From Haematococcus lacustris (Eukaryota; Chlorophyta; Chlorophyceae; Chlamydomonadales; Haematococcaceae), in contig JASKMD010000017.1 of NCBI GenBank assembly GCA_030144725.1, positions 7,987,722 through 8,051,721 on the forward strand: DNA of 64,000 bases. Reading direction: 5' to 3'. Position numbers and translations under genes: made by a program. Positions 50,691 through 62,864 of this stretch are shown piece after piece. The notes beneath the pieces were generated by a model. The model was not told the origin of the DNA. It saw only the letters and a list, made by a program, of their open reading frames with translations, and searched no databases. Within the stretch, counting starts at the first letter, position 1. Every line of letters begins with the position of its first letter.

Positions 50691-51265
50691 CATGCACCAG
50701 CACCACTGTATAAGTGCTATGCAGGAGCTGCGCATCCACACACACTGTGCAGCAAGCAACTGTACATGTATGACTGAACAATCTATGCCTTGGTGCTTGG
50801 GGCTGAATGTCACGGGGTTGTGGACTTGTCCTCCTAGACTTGGGGCACTTGACGCACTGTTTGCACCTCTAGAGACGAGTATGCTTTCTGCTCTGTGCGT
50901 GGGTGCAACGGGTGACAGCTCTATGCGTGCGCTTAGAACGAGCTGCTGCACGGTTCCTGAGTTTTGTTCACGGTCAGGGGTTACAGTTTAGGTCCACGCC
51001 GCAACGACCCACATCGCAACATACTCGATTCGAAACAAGGTAATCACTAAGGAACACGAAGGAACTACGTTGCTTGGCTCCAACCACCAACCACCAGCTG
51101 TCACGCCCAGTCGGCCCAGACGGTCACAGGCCTTTTCGCCCACATGACTAGGTGCGCCAGCGCGGGGCAACGGCGATGGCAGCTCGGTACGCGCGCCAAG
51201 GCCACTCGGATCGGGGTCCGGACCAGTCGAGGTCACCCCATGACCCATGGTCCGAGCGGCCGGAC
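50691..51265. other. Right end of the 3.7-kb insertion, no gene seen
   Basis: Short frames only; no motif recognised. Confidence 0.5.
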
Positions 51266-51271
51266 TAACCA

Positions 51272-51663
51272 AGGGAGAAAGTTTAACAAATCTTTAACAC
51301 GACCGCCAGGTCTCGCTCCGCAATCGCGATGGAAGGCGAAGCAACTGCGACCCAATGCCCGGCCCAATGCACACACGCAGCCTTTCCGCGGCAGTTCTCG
51401 GCTGCAGTGCTCGGCTGGTGTTTCACTGTGATGTAACTCTGCTTGGAGCAGGCCATGGCTGGTCGGCTGTAGCTTTGGGGGTTGGCTGTAGCTTTGGGGG
51501 AATTTCTGAGGTTTTGACAACAAGGACGCTATGTCCCGTTAGCTGGGGTGGTGGCAAGGATGATGGCGGCAAGCATCGCACGCGCAAATGCACAAAGTGC
51601 GCCGTGCAAGTCAGTCGTGCAAGTCAGTGCATTCGTGCAAGTCAGGCTGACGGGCTTATCAGG
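51272..51663. other. Unique segment before 22-bp array 2
   Basis: Same sequence as 14603-15002, including the run-in to the array. Confidence 0.85.
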
Positions 51664-54600
51664 CTGCGGCCCCACCCCCTGCCCGCTGCGGCCCCACCCC
51701 CTGCCCGCTGATGGCCCACCCCCTGCCCGGTGCCACCCCACCTTATGCCCGCTGCGGCCCCACCTCATGCCCGCTGCGGCCCAACCCCCTGCCCGCTGCG
51801 GCCTCACCTCATGCCCGCTGCGGCCCCACCTCATGCCGGCTGCGGCCCTTCCTCATGCCCGCTGCGGCCCCACCCCCTGCCCGCTGCGGCCCCACCCCCT
51901 GCCCGCTGCTGCCCTACCTCATGCCCGCATCGGCCCCACCACCTGCCCGCTGCGGCCCCACCTCCTGCCCGCTGCGGCCCCACCCCCTGCCCGCTGCGGC
52001 CCCCACTCATGCTCGCTGCGGCCCCACCCACTGCCCGCTGCGACCCCACCCCTTGCCGGCTGCGGCCCCACCCCCTGCCCGCTGCGGCCCCACCCCCTGC
52101 CCGCTGCGGCCCCACCCCCTGCCGGCTGTGGCCCCACCCCCTGCCCGCTGCGGCCCCACCCCCTGCCCGCTGCGGCCCCACCCCCTGCCCGCTGCGGCCC
52201 CACCCCCTGCCCGCTGCGGCCCCACCCCCTGCCCGCTGCGGCCCCACCCCCTGCCCGCTGCGGCCCCACCCCCTGCCCGCTGCGGCCCCACCCCCTGCCC
52301 GCTGCGGCCCCACCCCCTGCCCGCTGCGGCCCCACCCCCTGCCCGCTGCGGCCCCACCCCCTGCCCGCTGCGGCCCCACCTCCTGCCCGCTGCGACCCCA
52401 CCCCGTGCCCGCTGCGGCCCCACCCCCTGCCCGCTGCGGCCCCACCTCCTGCCCGCTGCGGCCCCACCCCCTGCCCGCTGCGGCCCCACCTCATGCCCGC
52501 TGCGGCCCCACCCCCTGCCCGCTGCGGCCCCACCCTCATGCTCCGCTGCGGCCCCACCCCCTGCCCGCTGCGGCCCCACCCCCTGCCCGCTGCGGCCCCA
52601 CCCCCTGCCCGCTGTGGCCCCACCCCATGCCTGCTGCGGCCCCACCCCATGCCCGCTGCTGCCCCACCACATGCCAGCTGCTGCCCCACCCCCTGCCCGC
52701 TGCGGCCCCACCCCCTGCCCGCTGCTGCCCCACCCCATGCCCGCATCGGCCCCACCACCTGCCCGCTGCGGCCCCACCTCCTGCCCGCTGCGGCCCCACC
52801 CCCTGCCCGCTGCGGCCCCCACTCATGCCCGCTGCGGCCCCACCCACTGCCCGCTGCGACCCCACCCCATGCCGGCTGCGGCCCCACCCCCTGCCCGCTG
52901 CGGCCCCACCCCCTGCCCGCTGCGGCCCCACCCCCTGCCGGCTGCTGGCCCCACCCCCTGCCCGCTGCTGGCCCCACCCCCTGCCCGCTGCGGCCCCACC
53001 CCCTGCCCGCTGCGGCCCCACCCCCTGCCCGCTGCTGGCCCCACCCCCTGCCCGCTGCGGCCCCACCCCCTGCCCGCTGCGGCCCCACCCCCTGCCCGCT
53101 GCGGCCCCACCCCCTGCCCGCTGCGGCCCCACCCCCTGCCCGCTGCGGCCCCACCCCCTGCCGGCTGCTGGCCCCACCCCCTGCCCGCTGCGGCCCCACC
53201 CCCTGCCCGCTGCGGCCCCACCCCCTGCCCGCTGCGGCCCCACCCCCTGCCCGCTGCGGCCCCACCCCCTGCCCGCTGCGGCCCCACCCCCTGCCCGCTG
53301 CGGCCCCACCCCCTGCCCGCTGCGACCCCACCCCGTGCCCGCTGCGGCCCCACCCACTGCCCGCTGCGGCCCCACCCCCTGCCCGCTGCGGCCCCACCCC
53401 CTGCCCGCTGCGGCCCCACCTCCTGCCCGCTGCGGCCCCACCCCCTGCCCGCTGCGGCCCCACCCCATGCCCGCTGCGGCCCCACCCCATGCCCGCTGCG
53501 GCCCCACCCCATGCCCGCTGCGGCCCCACCCACTGCCCGCTGCGACCCCACCCCATGCCCGCTGCGGCCCCACCCCCTGCCCGCTGCTGCCCCACCCCAT
53601 GCCCGCTGCGGCCCCACCCCATGCCCGCTGCTGGCCCCACCCCCTGCCCGCTGCTGGCCCCACCCCATGCCCGCTGCGGCCCCACCCCATGCCCGCTGCG
53701 GCCCCACCCCCTGCCCGCTGCGGCCCCACCCCCTGCCCGCTGCGGCCCCACCCCTGCCCGCTGCTGACCCCACCCCGTGCCCGCTGCGGCCCCACCCCAT
53801 GCCCGCTGCTGCCCCACCCCATGCCCGCTGCGGCCCCACCCCATGCCCGCTGCGGCCCCACCCCCTGCCCGCTGCTGCCCCACCCCATGCCCGCTGCGGC
53901 CCCACCCCATGCCCGCTGCGGCCTCACCCCCTGCCCGCTGCTGCCCCACCCCATGCCTGCTGCTGCCCCACCACATGCCAGCTGCGGCCGCACCCCCTGC
54001 CCGCTGCTGCCCCACCCCATGCCCGCTGCAGCCGCACCCCCTGCCCGCTGCTGCCCCACCCCCTGCCCGCTGCTGGCCCCACCCCATGCCCGCTGCGGCC
54101 CCACCCCATGCCCGCTGCTGCCGCACCACATGCCAGCTGCTGCCCCACCCCATGCCCGCTGCGGCCTCACCCCATGCCCGCGGCGGCCCCACCCCATGCC
54201 CGCTGCGGCCCCACCCCCTGCCCGCTGCGGCCCCACCTCCTGCCCGCTGCTGCCCCACCCCATGCCCGCATGCGGCCGCACCCCCTGCCCGCTGCTGCCC
54301 CACCCCATGCCCGCTGCGGCCCCACCCCATGCCCGCTGCGGCCCATATGCCCGGTGCGGCCCCACCCCATGCCCGCTGCTGCCCCACCCCTTGCCCGCTG
54401 CTGCCCCACCCCATGCCCGCTGCGGCCCCACCCCTGCCCGCTGCTGCCCCACCCCATGCCCGCTGCGGCCCGCACCCCATGCCCGCTGCTGCCCCACCCC
54501 ATGCCCGCTGCGGCCCCACCCCATGCCCGCTGCGGCCCCACCCCATGCCCGGTGCGGCCCCACCCCATGCCCGCTGCTGCCCCACCCCATGCCCGCTGCT

Positions 54601-54790
54601 GCCCCACCCCATGCCCGCTGCGGCCCCACCCCATGCCCGCTGCGGCCCCACCCCACATGCCCGCTATGCAGCCCCACCACATGCCCGCTGCGGCCCCACC
54701 GCATGCCCGCTGCGGCACCAACGCATGCCCACTGCGGGCCCTCCGCACGCCCGTTGCTGCCCCACCGCATGCCCGCTGCTACACAACCAC
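51664..54790. repeat. 22-bp minisatellite array 2 (about 140 units)
   Basis: Same unit and same left border as array 1, about 1.3 kb longer. The right third (from about 53470) is richer in CCCCATGCC and CTGCTGCCCC variants. Frames above 1000 codons exist in several phases and are repeat artefacts. Confidence 0.95.
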
Positions 54791-55570
54791 ATGCCCACTA
54801 CTGCACCATCCTGGTAACCTTCCTATGGTCCACTTGGTTTCACTGTGCTGTGATGTGCCGTAACCGTCATGACCTATGCATATGCATGTGTGCATGCAGG
54901 CCTTAACACCCCCCTGACAGGGGCTGGAAAGCTGCAGGCAGTGCTGCTGGTGCACCAACACCCCATCACCAGTCCTGAATCGCAAGTCCATCACCACTCC
55001 TGACACCATGAACTTCAGGCACAGTGTGTTGCCGTTTGGAAGCAGCTATGCCCTGGTGGGTGCCTGTTGCCTCAGCTGCCCATACGTAGCACAAGCCAGG
55101 CACCCAAGGCTGTTGCCGCACCCTCCGGGCTGGGAGTTGGATAGCCTAGAGCGCACTGTTGCACATGCCGCAACAGCCCACTATCAGAAGCTGTCTTGCT
55201 GCCATATGTCATGACATGAGTATGAATGTTGTGTGATCATGGTGCTGCGTAGGTTGCCACTAAAGCTAATGGACCAGTGGACGTCACCATTGATGGGTCA
55301 ACTGCAGAGCGCACTCGTACAGAGTAGTGTATAGCTGGCATGCAAAACCTGGTAGTTAACGCCTAACGTTTGATATGTAGGGTGTTGTGACCTAGAGGAG
55401 GACGAGACTCCCTTGGGGCCTCAGTGCTCAAGATTGTCAGCCGTTGTGATGTTGCGACTCACAAGGCTGGCATCCCCATCTTGCAGTTTAGAAATGCTGA
55501 AAAATCACTCGTACAAATTAGTTCATGGCTAGCTTCAAAACATGGGAGTAAATGCAATGCGTGGTTCACA
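54791..55570. other. Non-coding stretch
   Basis: No homology to the rest of the window and no convincing gene. Confidence 0.5.
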
Positions 55571-55825
55571 GTTGTCACTGCACAGTGACACAAAATGGCC
55601 TAGTGGCTCAGCCACAGTTGTCATTGCACAGTGACACAAACAGGCCTGACAGCTGAGCCACAGTTGCCGTTGCACAGTGACACAAATGGCCTCCGAGCTC
55701 AGCCAAAGGTGTCATTGCACAGTGACACAAGATGGCCTCCGAGCTGACCCAAAGGTGTCATTGCACAGTGACACAAGATGGCCTCAGAGGCTGAGCCACA
55801 GTTGTCATTGCACAGTGACACAAAC
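55571..55825. repeat. 46-bp tandem repeat, about 6 units
   Basis: CACAGTGACACAA recurs at 55581, 55627, 55673, 55718, 55764 and 55811. The motif GTTGTCAYTGCACAGTGACA contains the short palindrome GTCACTGCACAGTGAC. Confidence 0.88.
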
Positions 55826-55848
55826 AGGCACAATGACAAAATAAGCCG

Positions 55849-56020
55849 GCACGAGTGCGGGCACGGGTGCGGGCACAGGTGCGGGCACGAGTGCGGGCAC
55901 GGGTGCGGGCACGGGTGCGGGCACGGGTGCCGGCACGGGTGCGGGCACGGGTGCGGGCACGGGTGCGGGCACGGGTGCGGGCACGGGCACGGGCACGGGC
56001 ACGGGCACGGGCACGGGTAC
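55849..56020. repeat. 12-bp / 6-bp GC-rich repeat
   Basis: GGGCACGGGTGC units passing into GGGCAC hexamers. A short relative lies at 56155-56195. Confidence 0.88.
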
Positions 56021-56640
56021 TTGGACCCACCTTGTCCGATCGGGCTGAAACTTACAACGCTGGTAGCTTGTTATGTACTGAACTCAGCGCAAAAGAAATC
56101 AGGTCAAAACATTCAAAGACAGAGGCTCGGCGGCCCGTCGAGTATACGCAGGCACAGGCACGGGCACGGGCACGGGCACTTGTCTTATCGGGCACGGGCA
56201 CTTGTCAAGCACTCTCCGCACTAGCGGGACTAGCTAAGTATACTCCGTGGAGCTACAGCTCTCTGTGGCGCGACGCGAGGCACATCACAACATCAGCATT
56301 AATAAAGGTCAACAAGCTAGTCGTGCTAGGCGCAACTAGGCGTGTCAAACATCGCTGCAACAATAGGACCACAATGGCTGCGCGGCTTGCTCAGCGGCTC
56401 AGAGGCAAAGCCCACGATTAACCCCGATGTTCTCAATGAAGCCCATTGCCTGGCTCTTTAGATGCCGGGAGCGTACTTTATTGCGTATTCGTGTATATTA
56501 TGCACCGGAAGACCTCTACCAAACCCCCATCGCACTTCGGGTCGTCAGGGTGTCAGGCTCAAGGTGTTAACTTTACGTTAAGGATTTGTTAAACCACGTT
56601 AAAGGGCCCAAACATCAGGATGTTAAGTTTAACAGTCGTG
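56021..56640. other. Non-coding stretch
   Basis: Nothing recognised. Confidence 0.45.
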
Positions 56641-56880
56641 CCCTAGTGGGCAGCCCAGGGGCGGCACCACCACCAGCTGCCAGCTGCTGCCAGGGGGGGG
56701 CAGCAGGAGGGGTGGGCAGCCCAGGGGCAGCACCACCACCAGCTGCCAGGGCTGGGAGGGGGTGGGAGGGGGTGGGAGGGGGGGGGGAGGGGTGGGGCTA
56801 GGGGTGGGAGGGGGTGGGAGGGAGGGGCTGGGGCTGGGAGGGGGTGGGAGGGGCTGGGAGGGGGTGGGGCGGGCTGCAAG
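56641..56880. repeat. Duplicated GCACCACCACCAGCTGCCA block and G-rich repeat
   Basis: Two copies of GGCAGCCCAGGGGC followed by GGGAGGGGGTGGGA-type units; G-quadruplex potential on the plus strand. Confidence 0.8.
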
Positions 56881-57082
56881 GGTTCCGGGCACTGCAAGGC
56901 AAAGTTAGGTCACGCCAACTTATGTTTCCACAAGCCTGGTTGATGGAATGCTTTGCTTACTTATCCAACAGCTGCTTCGTCGGGTTAGGAACAAAGTTGA
57001 CACGGCAAATTCTGGAAAGTCACAGTGGTCGGTTCACAATACGCCGGTTTGTGCAAGGGGGTCCCTTTTTCTATATAGCCGG

Positions 57083-57457
57083 CTACTTTTGGCGCAGCGA
57101 GTGCAGAGTTACATCCGTCCTACTACCAGGGGTCGGTTTACTGCCATTTTTTGAATGTTGGGAGCGCCTGACGGCTAGGGAGAAACGAACATTTTCGCAC
57201 ATCGCTGCAATGTCGCGTGTCAGCTTGCCCAACGACGGTCCTCCAACAACGCCTGCACCAATGAAAGGTTCGCGGAGTGAGCCTGGCGGGCTAAACATTG
57301 ATTGTACTTCTGGCTCGATAGCAAGCGCAGTTCTATCACTGATGCCGCTACATACCACTAGAACATGCCTCGCTTGCGCCGGCATGGACTCTGATGCAAC
57401 GATAAAAGCGCCGCCTGCCAGGATACGCGTAGTAATTCGCCGGTGCCAATGTGACAA
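57083..57457 (-). CDS. Uncertain open frame, divergent to the wall-protein gene
   Basis: 124 codons from ATG 57457, with mixed rather than repeat-like composition (ESMPAQARHVLVVCSGISDR). It could be a first exon of a divergently transcribed gene, or chance. A plus-strand frame overlaps it. No family recognised. Confidence 0.18.
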   Translation of the reverse strand: MSHWHRRITTRILAGGAFIVASESMPAQARHVLVVCSGISDRTALAIEPEVQSMFSPPGSLREPFIGAGVVGGPSLGKLTRDIAAMCENVRFSLAVRRSQHSKNGSKPTPGSRTDVTLHSLRQK

Positions 57458-57706
57458 ACGCTATTGAAAACGGTGCAGTATAGAGTGAGTATTTGCAAGA
57501 AGATTACCAACCCCATGTTGGGGGCGCCTGAAATTTAAGCCGAAGCCTCCATGTAGTGCAAGCATTGTCCGACTTTCGTGAAGAGTCATCCCTACGGCAA
57601 AGAGCGCGTCATGGGCCAACAGTGCGCCCTGGACCGAGGTCTGAACTTATCGAGAGATAGCGCATTGTACTTTGACTTGCATCGAAGTTGCTTAGCTTGG
57701 CTCTAG

Positions 57707-60700
57707 ATGGACAATATGCGGCCAGTGCCGCTCAGGCTTTTAGTTGGAGTGCTGGCGACTTTCTCTTTGCTGTCGTCTGCCTCGCGCGCTTCCAGAGCTG
57801 GAGGGAGGAGCTTGGTTCAGAATGACAATGCATGGTGGGCACATCGAGTCTTATAGATACATCTTCGACATTCGCTGGGCGAGACCAGAAATGCTCCTTG
57901 AGTTGTCATAGGTACTACTACTGTTTCAGCTCTTCCACTTCAAGCTGCCCACCTTGCGACCTGTACCCCAGCTTTCCATGCCAGGTGGGGGCAGCTCCAA
58001 ACAGTCCAGCCCAGCTATAGTGAGAACCAGTTGCAGAGCCCCAGCGGACAGGCATGCTTCCCTGTCCTTGCATGCATGTCTACAGAATGACGACGGCGAC
58101 GGTCGGGACCCCCGCATTTGCAGCCTGCCTGAATTCTATGGTGGCAATGTGCCTGATGACAGCATTTGCGGCGCAGGGTAAGCAGCGCTTCAGCCATAGT
58201 GTGCATGCAAGCTAGGACTGTGCATGCAAGGCAGAGGAAAGAGCAGTGCTGTCCTACAGCTGTCAACAGCAGACACGCTGAACATGCGGCACAGCAGCAA
58301 AACATCTACATCCTCACTACAACTCACACAGGAGGTTAATCTTCCTTTCCCAGCAGGGTGCCTTGCAAGCACTGTGCAGCAGGCTGAGACATCCTGCATG
58401 CAGCCCATGCATGCAGCAGCAAGGCGTGTCACCATACTGTCCCAGTGATGAGGGAGTAGGGTGTAGGTCATGAGGGTGGAGGGTGCAAGCCATCCAGTGG
58501 AACTCCAACCACAGCTAGGCTCTGCTGATTGGGCCAGAGCAAGATGTGGCTCATGAGCAGTAGGTGGCCAGATGGCCTGGGTAGCTTCAGCTGCGGTGTG
58601 GCGCCGCCGCCGCAGCATATGCTGCCTAGGCCAGCCGCAGTTGGAGCTGGAGGCAGTAGCCGCCCACCGGGCCCCATTTGGGAGCCTGCTCCATCCTAGC
58701 TCTTCATTCATTTGTTGCATCAGGCTGCATCGCCTCTCAGCTCCTTGAGCAGAGTAGTGGGTCGAGACTGGTGGGCCGGGGCTGTGAAGGCTGGGGTCGC
58801 TGCTTGCTGCAGGAGCACCCCCTTCAACCTGGGTCAGGCCAGCATCAGCACCGTGGTGGACGGCCAGCGCCTCACTGTGGGCAACATGTACCAGGTAAGT
58901 GAGAGGCACCGGGCTGCTGGGGTGGGCAGCCAGTGGGCAGTGTGAGAGAGAGTGAGAGGGAGCAGGCACCGTGGGCTGAGTGGGGCAAGGGGGGTCAGTC
59001 AAGCGGTGCAGACACGCAGCAGCAGCTCTTGCTGCCTGGTGACTGTCCAGCCCCGCCCTGCCCTGCCCACCCGGGACCAGCTTGCGCCCTGGCTCTGGAG
59101 GCTGGTCGTGATGATGTGGCCACGTCCTACACCCCACCCCTCACCCCCCACACTCGGCCAGCCTGGTGTGGAGGTGGGGGTTGCGGCGGTGGTGCCACTG
59201 CAGCCTGCCTGACCTGGGCTTGCTCCTGACCTGGCACTGCCGCCGCCCTGGCCCTGCTCACAGTCCATGGACCTGAGTGGGGTGTGGCGCGGCACCGTGC
59301 AGCTCACCTGCCCCTTCATGATGCGCCTGGACCTGGGCCAAGGTGTGTGGGCGGCACAGGGCACCCCACAGTGTAGGCAGCAGCACAGTCATCATCAGGG
59401 CGGCAACAACAGCACCACCAACCAGCAGCAGCTCTGTACCCCTATAGCCATGTTCATACCAGGCCCAGCCAGCTGCCTGCTATGCTGGCATGACCCTTGG
59501 TGGGCTGCAGGAGAAGGGGAGGGGAGGCAGCAGCAGGCCTGGGGCACAGCCTGGTCACCAACCTGCAGCATGCTACACCTGCACTGCCATGCCGGCAGCA
59601 CTGTACAGCACAGCACGGCAGCACAGCATGGCAGCGGGCACACACCTGGCTGGCGCAGCAGGCACACTTGAGCATGGCTGGGCATGGCTCATGCGCCCAG
59701 CCCACCAGATCATTTTGCCACTTGCCTTGCCCGCTACCCAAGGTCGCTCGTCTAGGTTGCCTGCTGCCCTGCAGCCCCAGTCCCTGCCCTAAGCCTCACA
59801 AGGCGCTGGTCAGGGTGCAGGGCAGGTGCAGGGCTACAGCGGGTGCTGAGGGGCAGCTGCCTGCACTGCACCCGCAGGTTACAACATCCAGCTGCAGGTC
59901 AGCAACTCAGACGGGCGCAGCTGGCGCAGTTGGACCAACTTCTCCAGGTCAGCACCCTGACCCAGCACCACACACACTGCTGCAGCAGCCCCTGAGCCAT
60001 GCTGTTCTGGTATTAGAGTATAGATCAGGCATGGGGCAGGGCAGGGCTGGCCTTGTGGGGCACAGGGCTGCCCATGAGGGGCAGTGGAGCTCTTCAACGC
60101 CAGGTCAGGGCTGCAGGGGTGGGGCCAGGGGTGGGGGTGGGGGGCCCTACTGCTGGCAGCAGGGTGATGGGGCTGTAGGGCCCAGAGCACAGGGTCGGGG
60201 GCCTCCGCGCTGTTCCTCAACATCCCTGAGCTACGGGGCAGCAGGGTGACGGTGTTGTGGGTCACGCCTGGCAGCTCTTGCGCAACAGCAGCAGTCATGG
60301 AGCACGTCCCATTACAGCGCAGTCACAGCCAGCCACTGTGGAGCTGGCTAGCAGGTTGCTCAGCAGCATGCACCACAAGGGCTGGGCATCCTGGGGTGAG
60401 GGGCAGACTGCTTTGCCTGGCACGCCTGGTAGGGGCGAAGCAGGTGAGGTGGGTGCTGGCCCCTAGGCAGGGTTAGGGTGAAGGGGTGAAGGTGAGGGAT
60501 GTCAGCCTACCCCTAACGCAGCTGAGGTGGGTGCTTGCGCCTGGACAGGTGTGGAGCCCCATGGCGCCTGGGCAGGGTTGGGGGTTAGGCCACATGGCGC
60601 CTTGGGTACGCGGGTTGGGGTATTGTAGCGTGCGGGTTAGGGCTTCAGGCTCCTCAGCCTGCCCCTGACCCAAGTGAGGTGTGTCATGGTGCAGGGGCAG

Positions 60701-62811
60701 GTGAGGAGGCACACTGACAGACCCGCCCCTGCACCCCCCAGGTCCTTCCTGTGTAGGCCACTGGCCAGCTAGGAGTGCGCAGCCTCCCCGCACCAGCCCC
60801 TGACCCTGCCTCCGCACCAGCCCCTGCCCATCCACCAGCCCCTGCCCCCGCACCACCCCCTGTCCCTGCCCCACCCCTGCCCCCGCACCAGCCCCTGCCC
60901 CCGCACCACCCCCTGCCTGCAGCTACGGCCTCCCCTACCGCACCTGCACCTCATGGTCTATCCCCATGGAGACCTCGTTGCCATGCAAGCCCAACAACAT
61001 CACACTGACTGCCTCACTCTTTGTGGTGGAGACGACCGCGCTGGGCACCCCAGTGAGTCAGTAGCTATGTGTCTGGGATGTGCCTGGGACTGGGGGTGTG
61101 ACCGGCAGGGGCAATGTCGTTGTTGTTGTTCTTCTTCTCCTTCTTCTTCTTCTTCTTCTTCTTCTTCTTCTTCTTCTTCTTCTTCTTCTATGGTGGTTGG
61201 GAGTCGATTTTTTATGATGATACAATATGATTAATGCAGTTGTATTAATTGGTGGTGGTGACAGTTGGTGGTTTGTCGCAATAATTCAGCATATTCAGTT
61301 TTGATAAATGCAGTCAGATGTTTGAATATGGTTAATGACCTTGTGGCTGAGTTGTTGTTGGTGTGTGGGTTGACATCGCCTTGCCGCCAGCCTGGCGAGT
61401 GCTGTGCCATGCCGTGCTGTTGTGCCATGACATGCAGCGTGGACTTGGCTTTGTTTTCCAAGACCAGCCAAACAGCAAACAATAGCATTAGTAGTCATTA
61501 ATACTGGAAGACCAGTCAAGCAGCACCACTTCTGTTGCCATGCCCTGCGGCATGAAGGGGTCGCATGTCCCAATGACCCACATGCTGCCGTCACGCCTGG
61601 GCTAGGCAGGCCGTGGCTGTGCCCCAGCAGCCTGTCTGACGCTAGGCAGCCAAACAGCTGGTTGCGTCAGGCAGGTGTGCCCAAGGTCAGGCAGGTGTGC
61701 ACAGTGGTGTGCCTAAGGTGCGCGGGTGATGTGATGTGTATGCGCACCTCTCAGGACGCCGCCACGTGCCACCAGCCCTCCCCCGTCCTGCCCATCACCA
61801 GCAGCATGTGGTACATCCCAATGGCCGCCCTGCCTCCCAGCCCCCCCCCGACCGCGCCCCTGCCGCCCCTGAGACCCCCCTCACCACCCACCCCCTTCGT
61901 GCCCGACACGCCGTGAGTGACCCTGGCTGGGGTCGAGCCGGACCCAGGACCCCCTCTGCTGCCCCCCTCTGCTGCCCCTCCCCTCTGCTGCCCCCCGCTG
62001 CTGCCCCCCCCCTGTGCTCTCATCCTACCTGCACAGTCATCTGCGAGCAAGACAGCGCCACATAGTGCAACAAGGGCACGCAGGGCACAACAGCAGCAGC
62101 TAGGTGCGCTAGGGAACAAAGGACTGCCTGCGCCCACAACACTGCCGCTGCTGCACTGCCGCTGCTGCTGTTGCTGCTGCTGTTGCTGCATTGCTGCGTC
62201 ATGTGGCAGCCACCCCGCCAGCACCAGCAGCAGCCACCCGCCAGTCTAGGGGTCTGAGCAGCGGGTCAGGGACCTGGTGGCTGCTCGACAGGGAGCTACC
62301 AGCGGCTCTGGGCAGCACAGGGCAGCAGTCACCCCCTGCACACTGACCCTGCACACCAGTTTTTTTTCTCGTTTCGCCCGGAAACATGATCTATAGCTCA
62401 AAGTGACATGGCATAGGTTCGAACCCCTGATTTTATACCCGGCACCCCCTGTGAGGGCAGGGTAGGGCAGCAGCAGCCACCCCCTGCACACTGACCCTGC
62501 ACACTGACCCTGACAGCCTGCCTGGCCATCACATCACATCACAGGCTGCTGCCACCACATGTGCAGGCCCATGGTACCCTCCCCGCCCCCCCCACCCCCC
62601 ATGCCCCCCCCCCCCCCCAGCCCCCCCAGCCCCTCCCCTCCTCGGCCCCCTCCCCCCTCGCCGACCCCACCACCACCTGTAAGTCAATGTGCAACCTCAC
62701 AGCACTGCAGCCTGCCACACGCTGCTGCTGCTGCTGCTCCGGCTGCTCCTGCCCCTGCTCACTACCACCTGTAAGTCAGCTTTCCACCTCACAGCACTGC
62801 AGCCTGCCACA

Positions 62812-62864
<53 letters not shown>

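Larger units (their letters stand above)
47597..51265. mobile_element. 3.7-kb insertion with 6-bp duplication TAACCA, class unknown
   Basis: The uninterrupted paralogous site (14597-14610) reads GGTTTAACCAAGGG. Here GGTTTAACCA is followed by 3669 bp, and the sequence resumes with TAACCAAGGG at 51266. No matching terminal inverted repeats or poly(A) tail are visible. Near both ends a GGACCAGTCGAG motif occurs in direct orientation. Contents: 650 bp without gene, a 54-bp minisatellite, a short open frame, a CCA-rich repeat, 575 bp without gene. Confidence 0.6.

Noticed and set aside
51548..54906. Frames of 739 to 1058 codons on both strands
   Set aside because: Same 22-bp repeat artefact; several overlapping frames cannot all be genes.
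58190..59137. 315-codon minus-strand frame
   Set aside because: Runs antisense across introns and exons 3-4 of the wall-protein gene; composition of Cys/His/Ser fits the reverse of CAG/CTG-rich introns.
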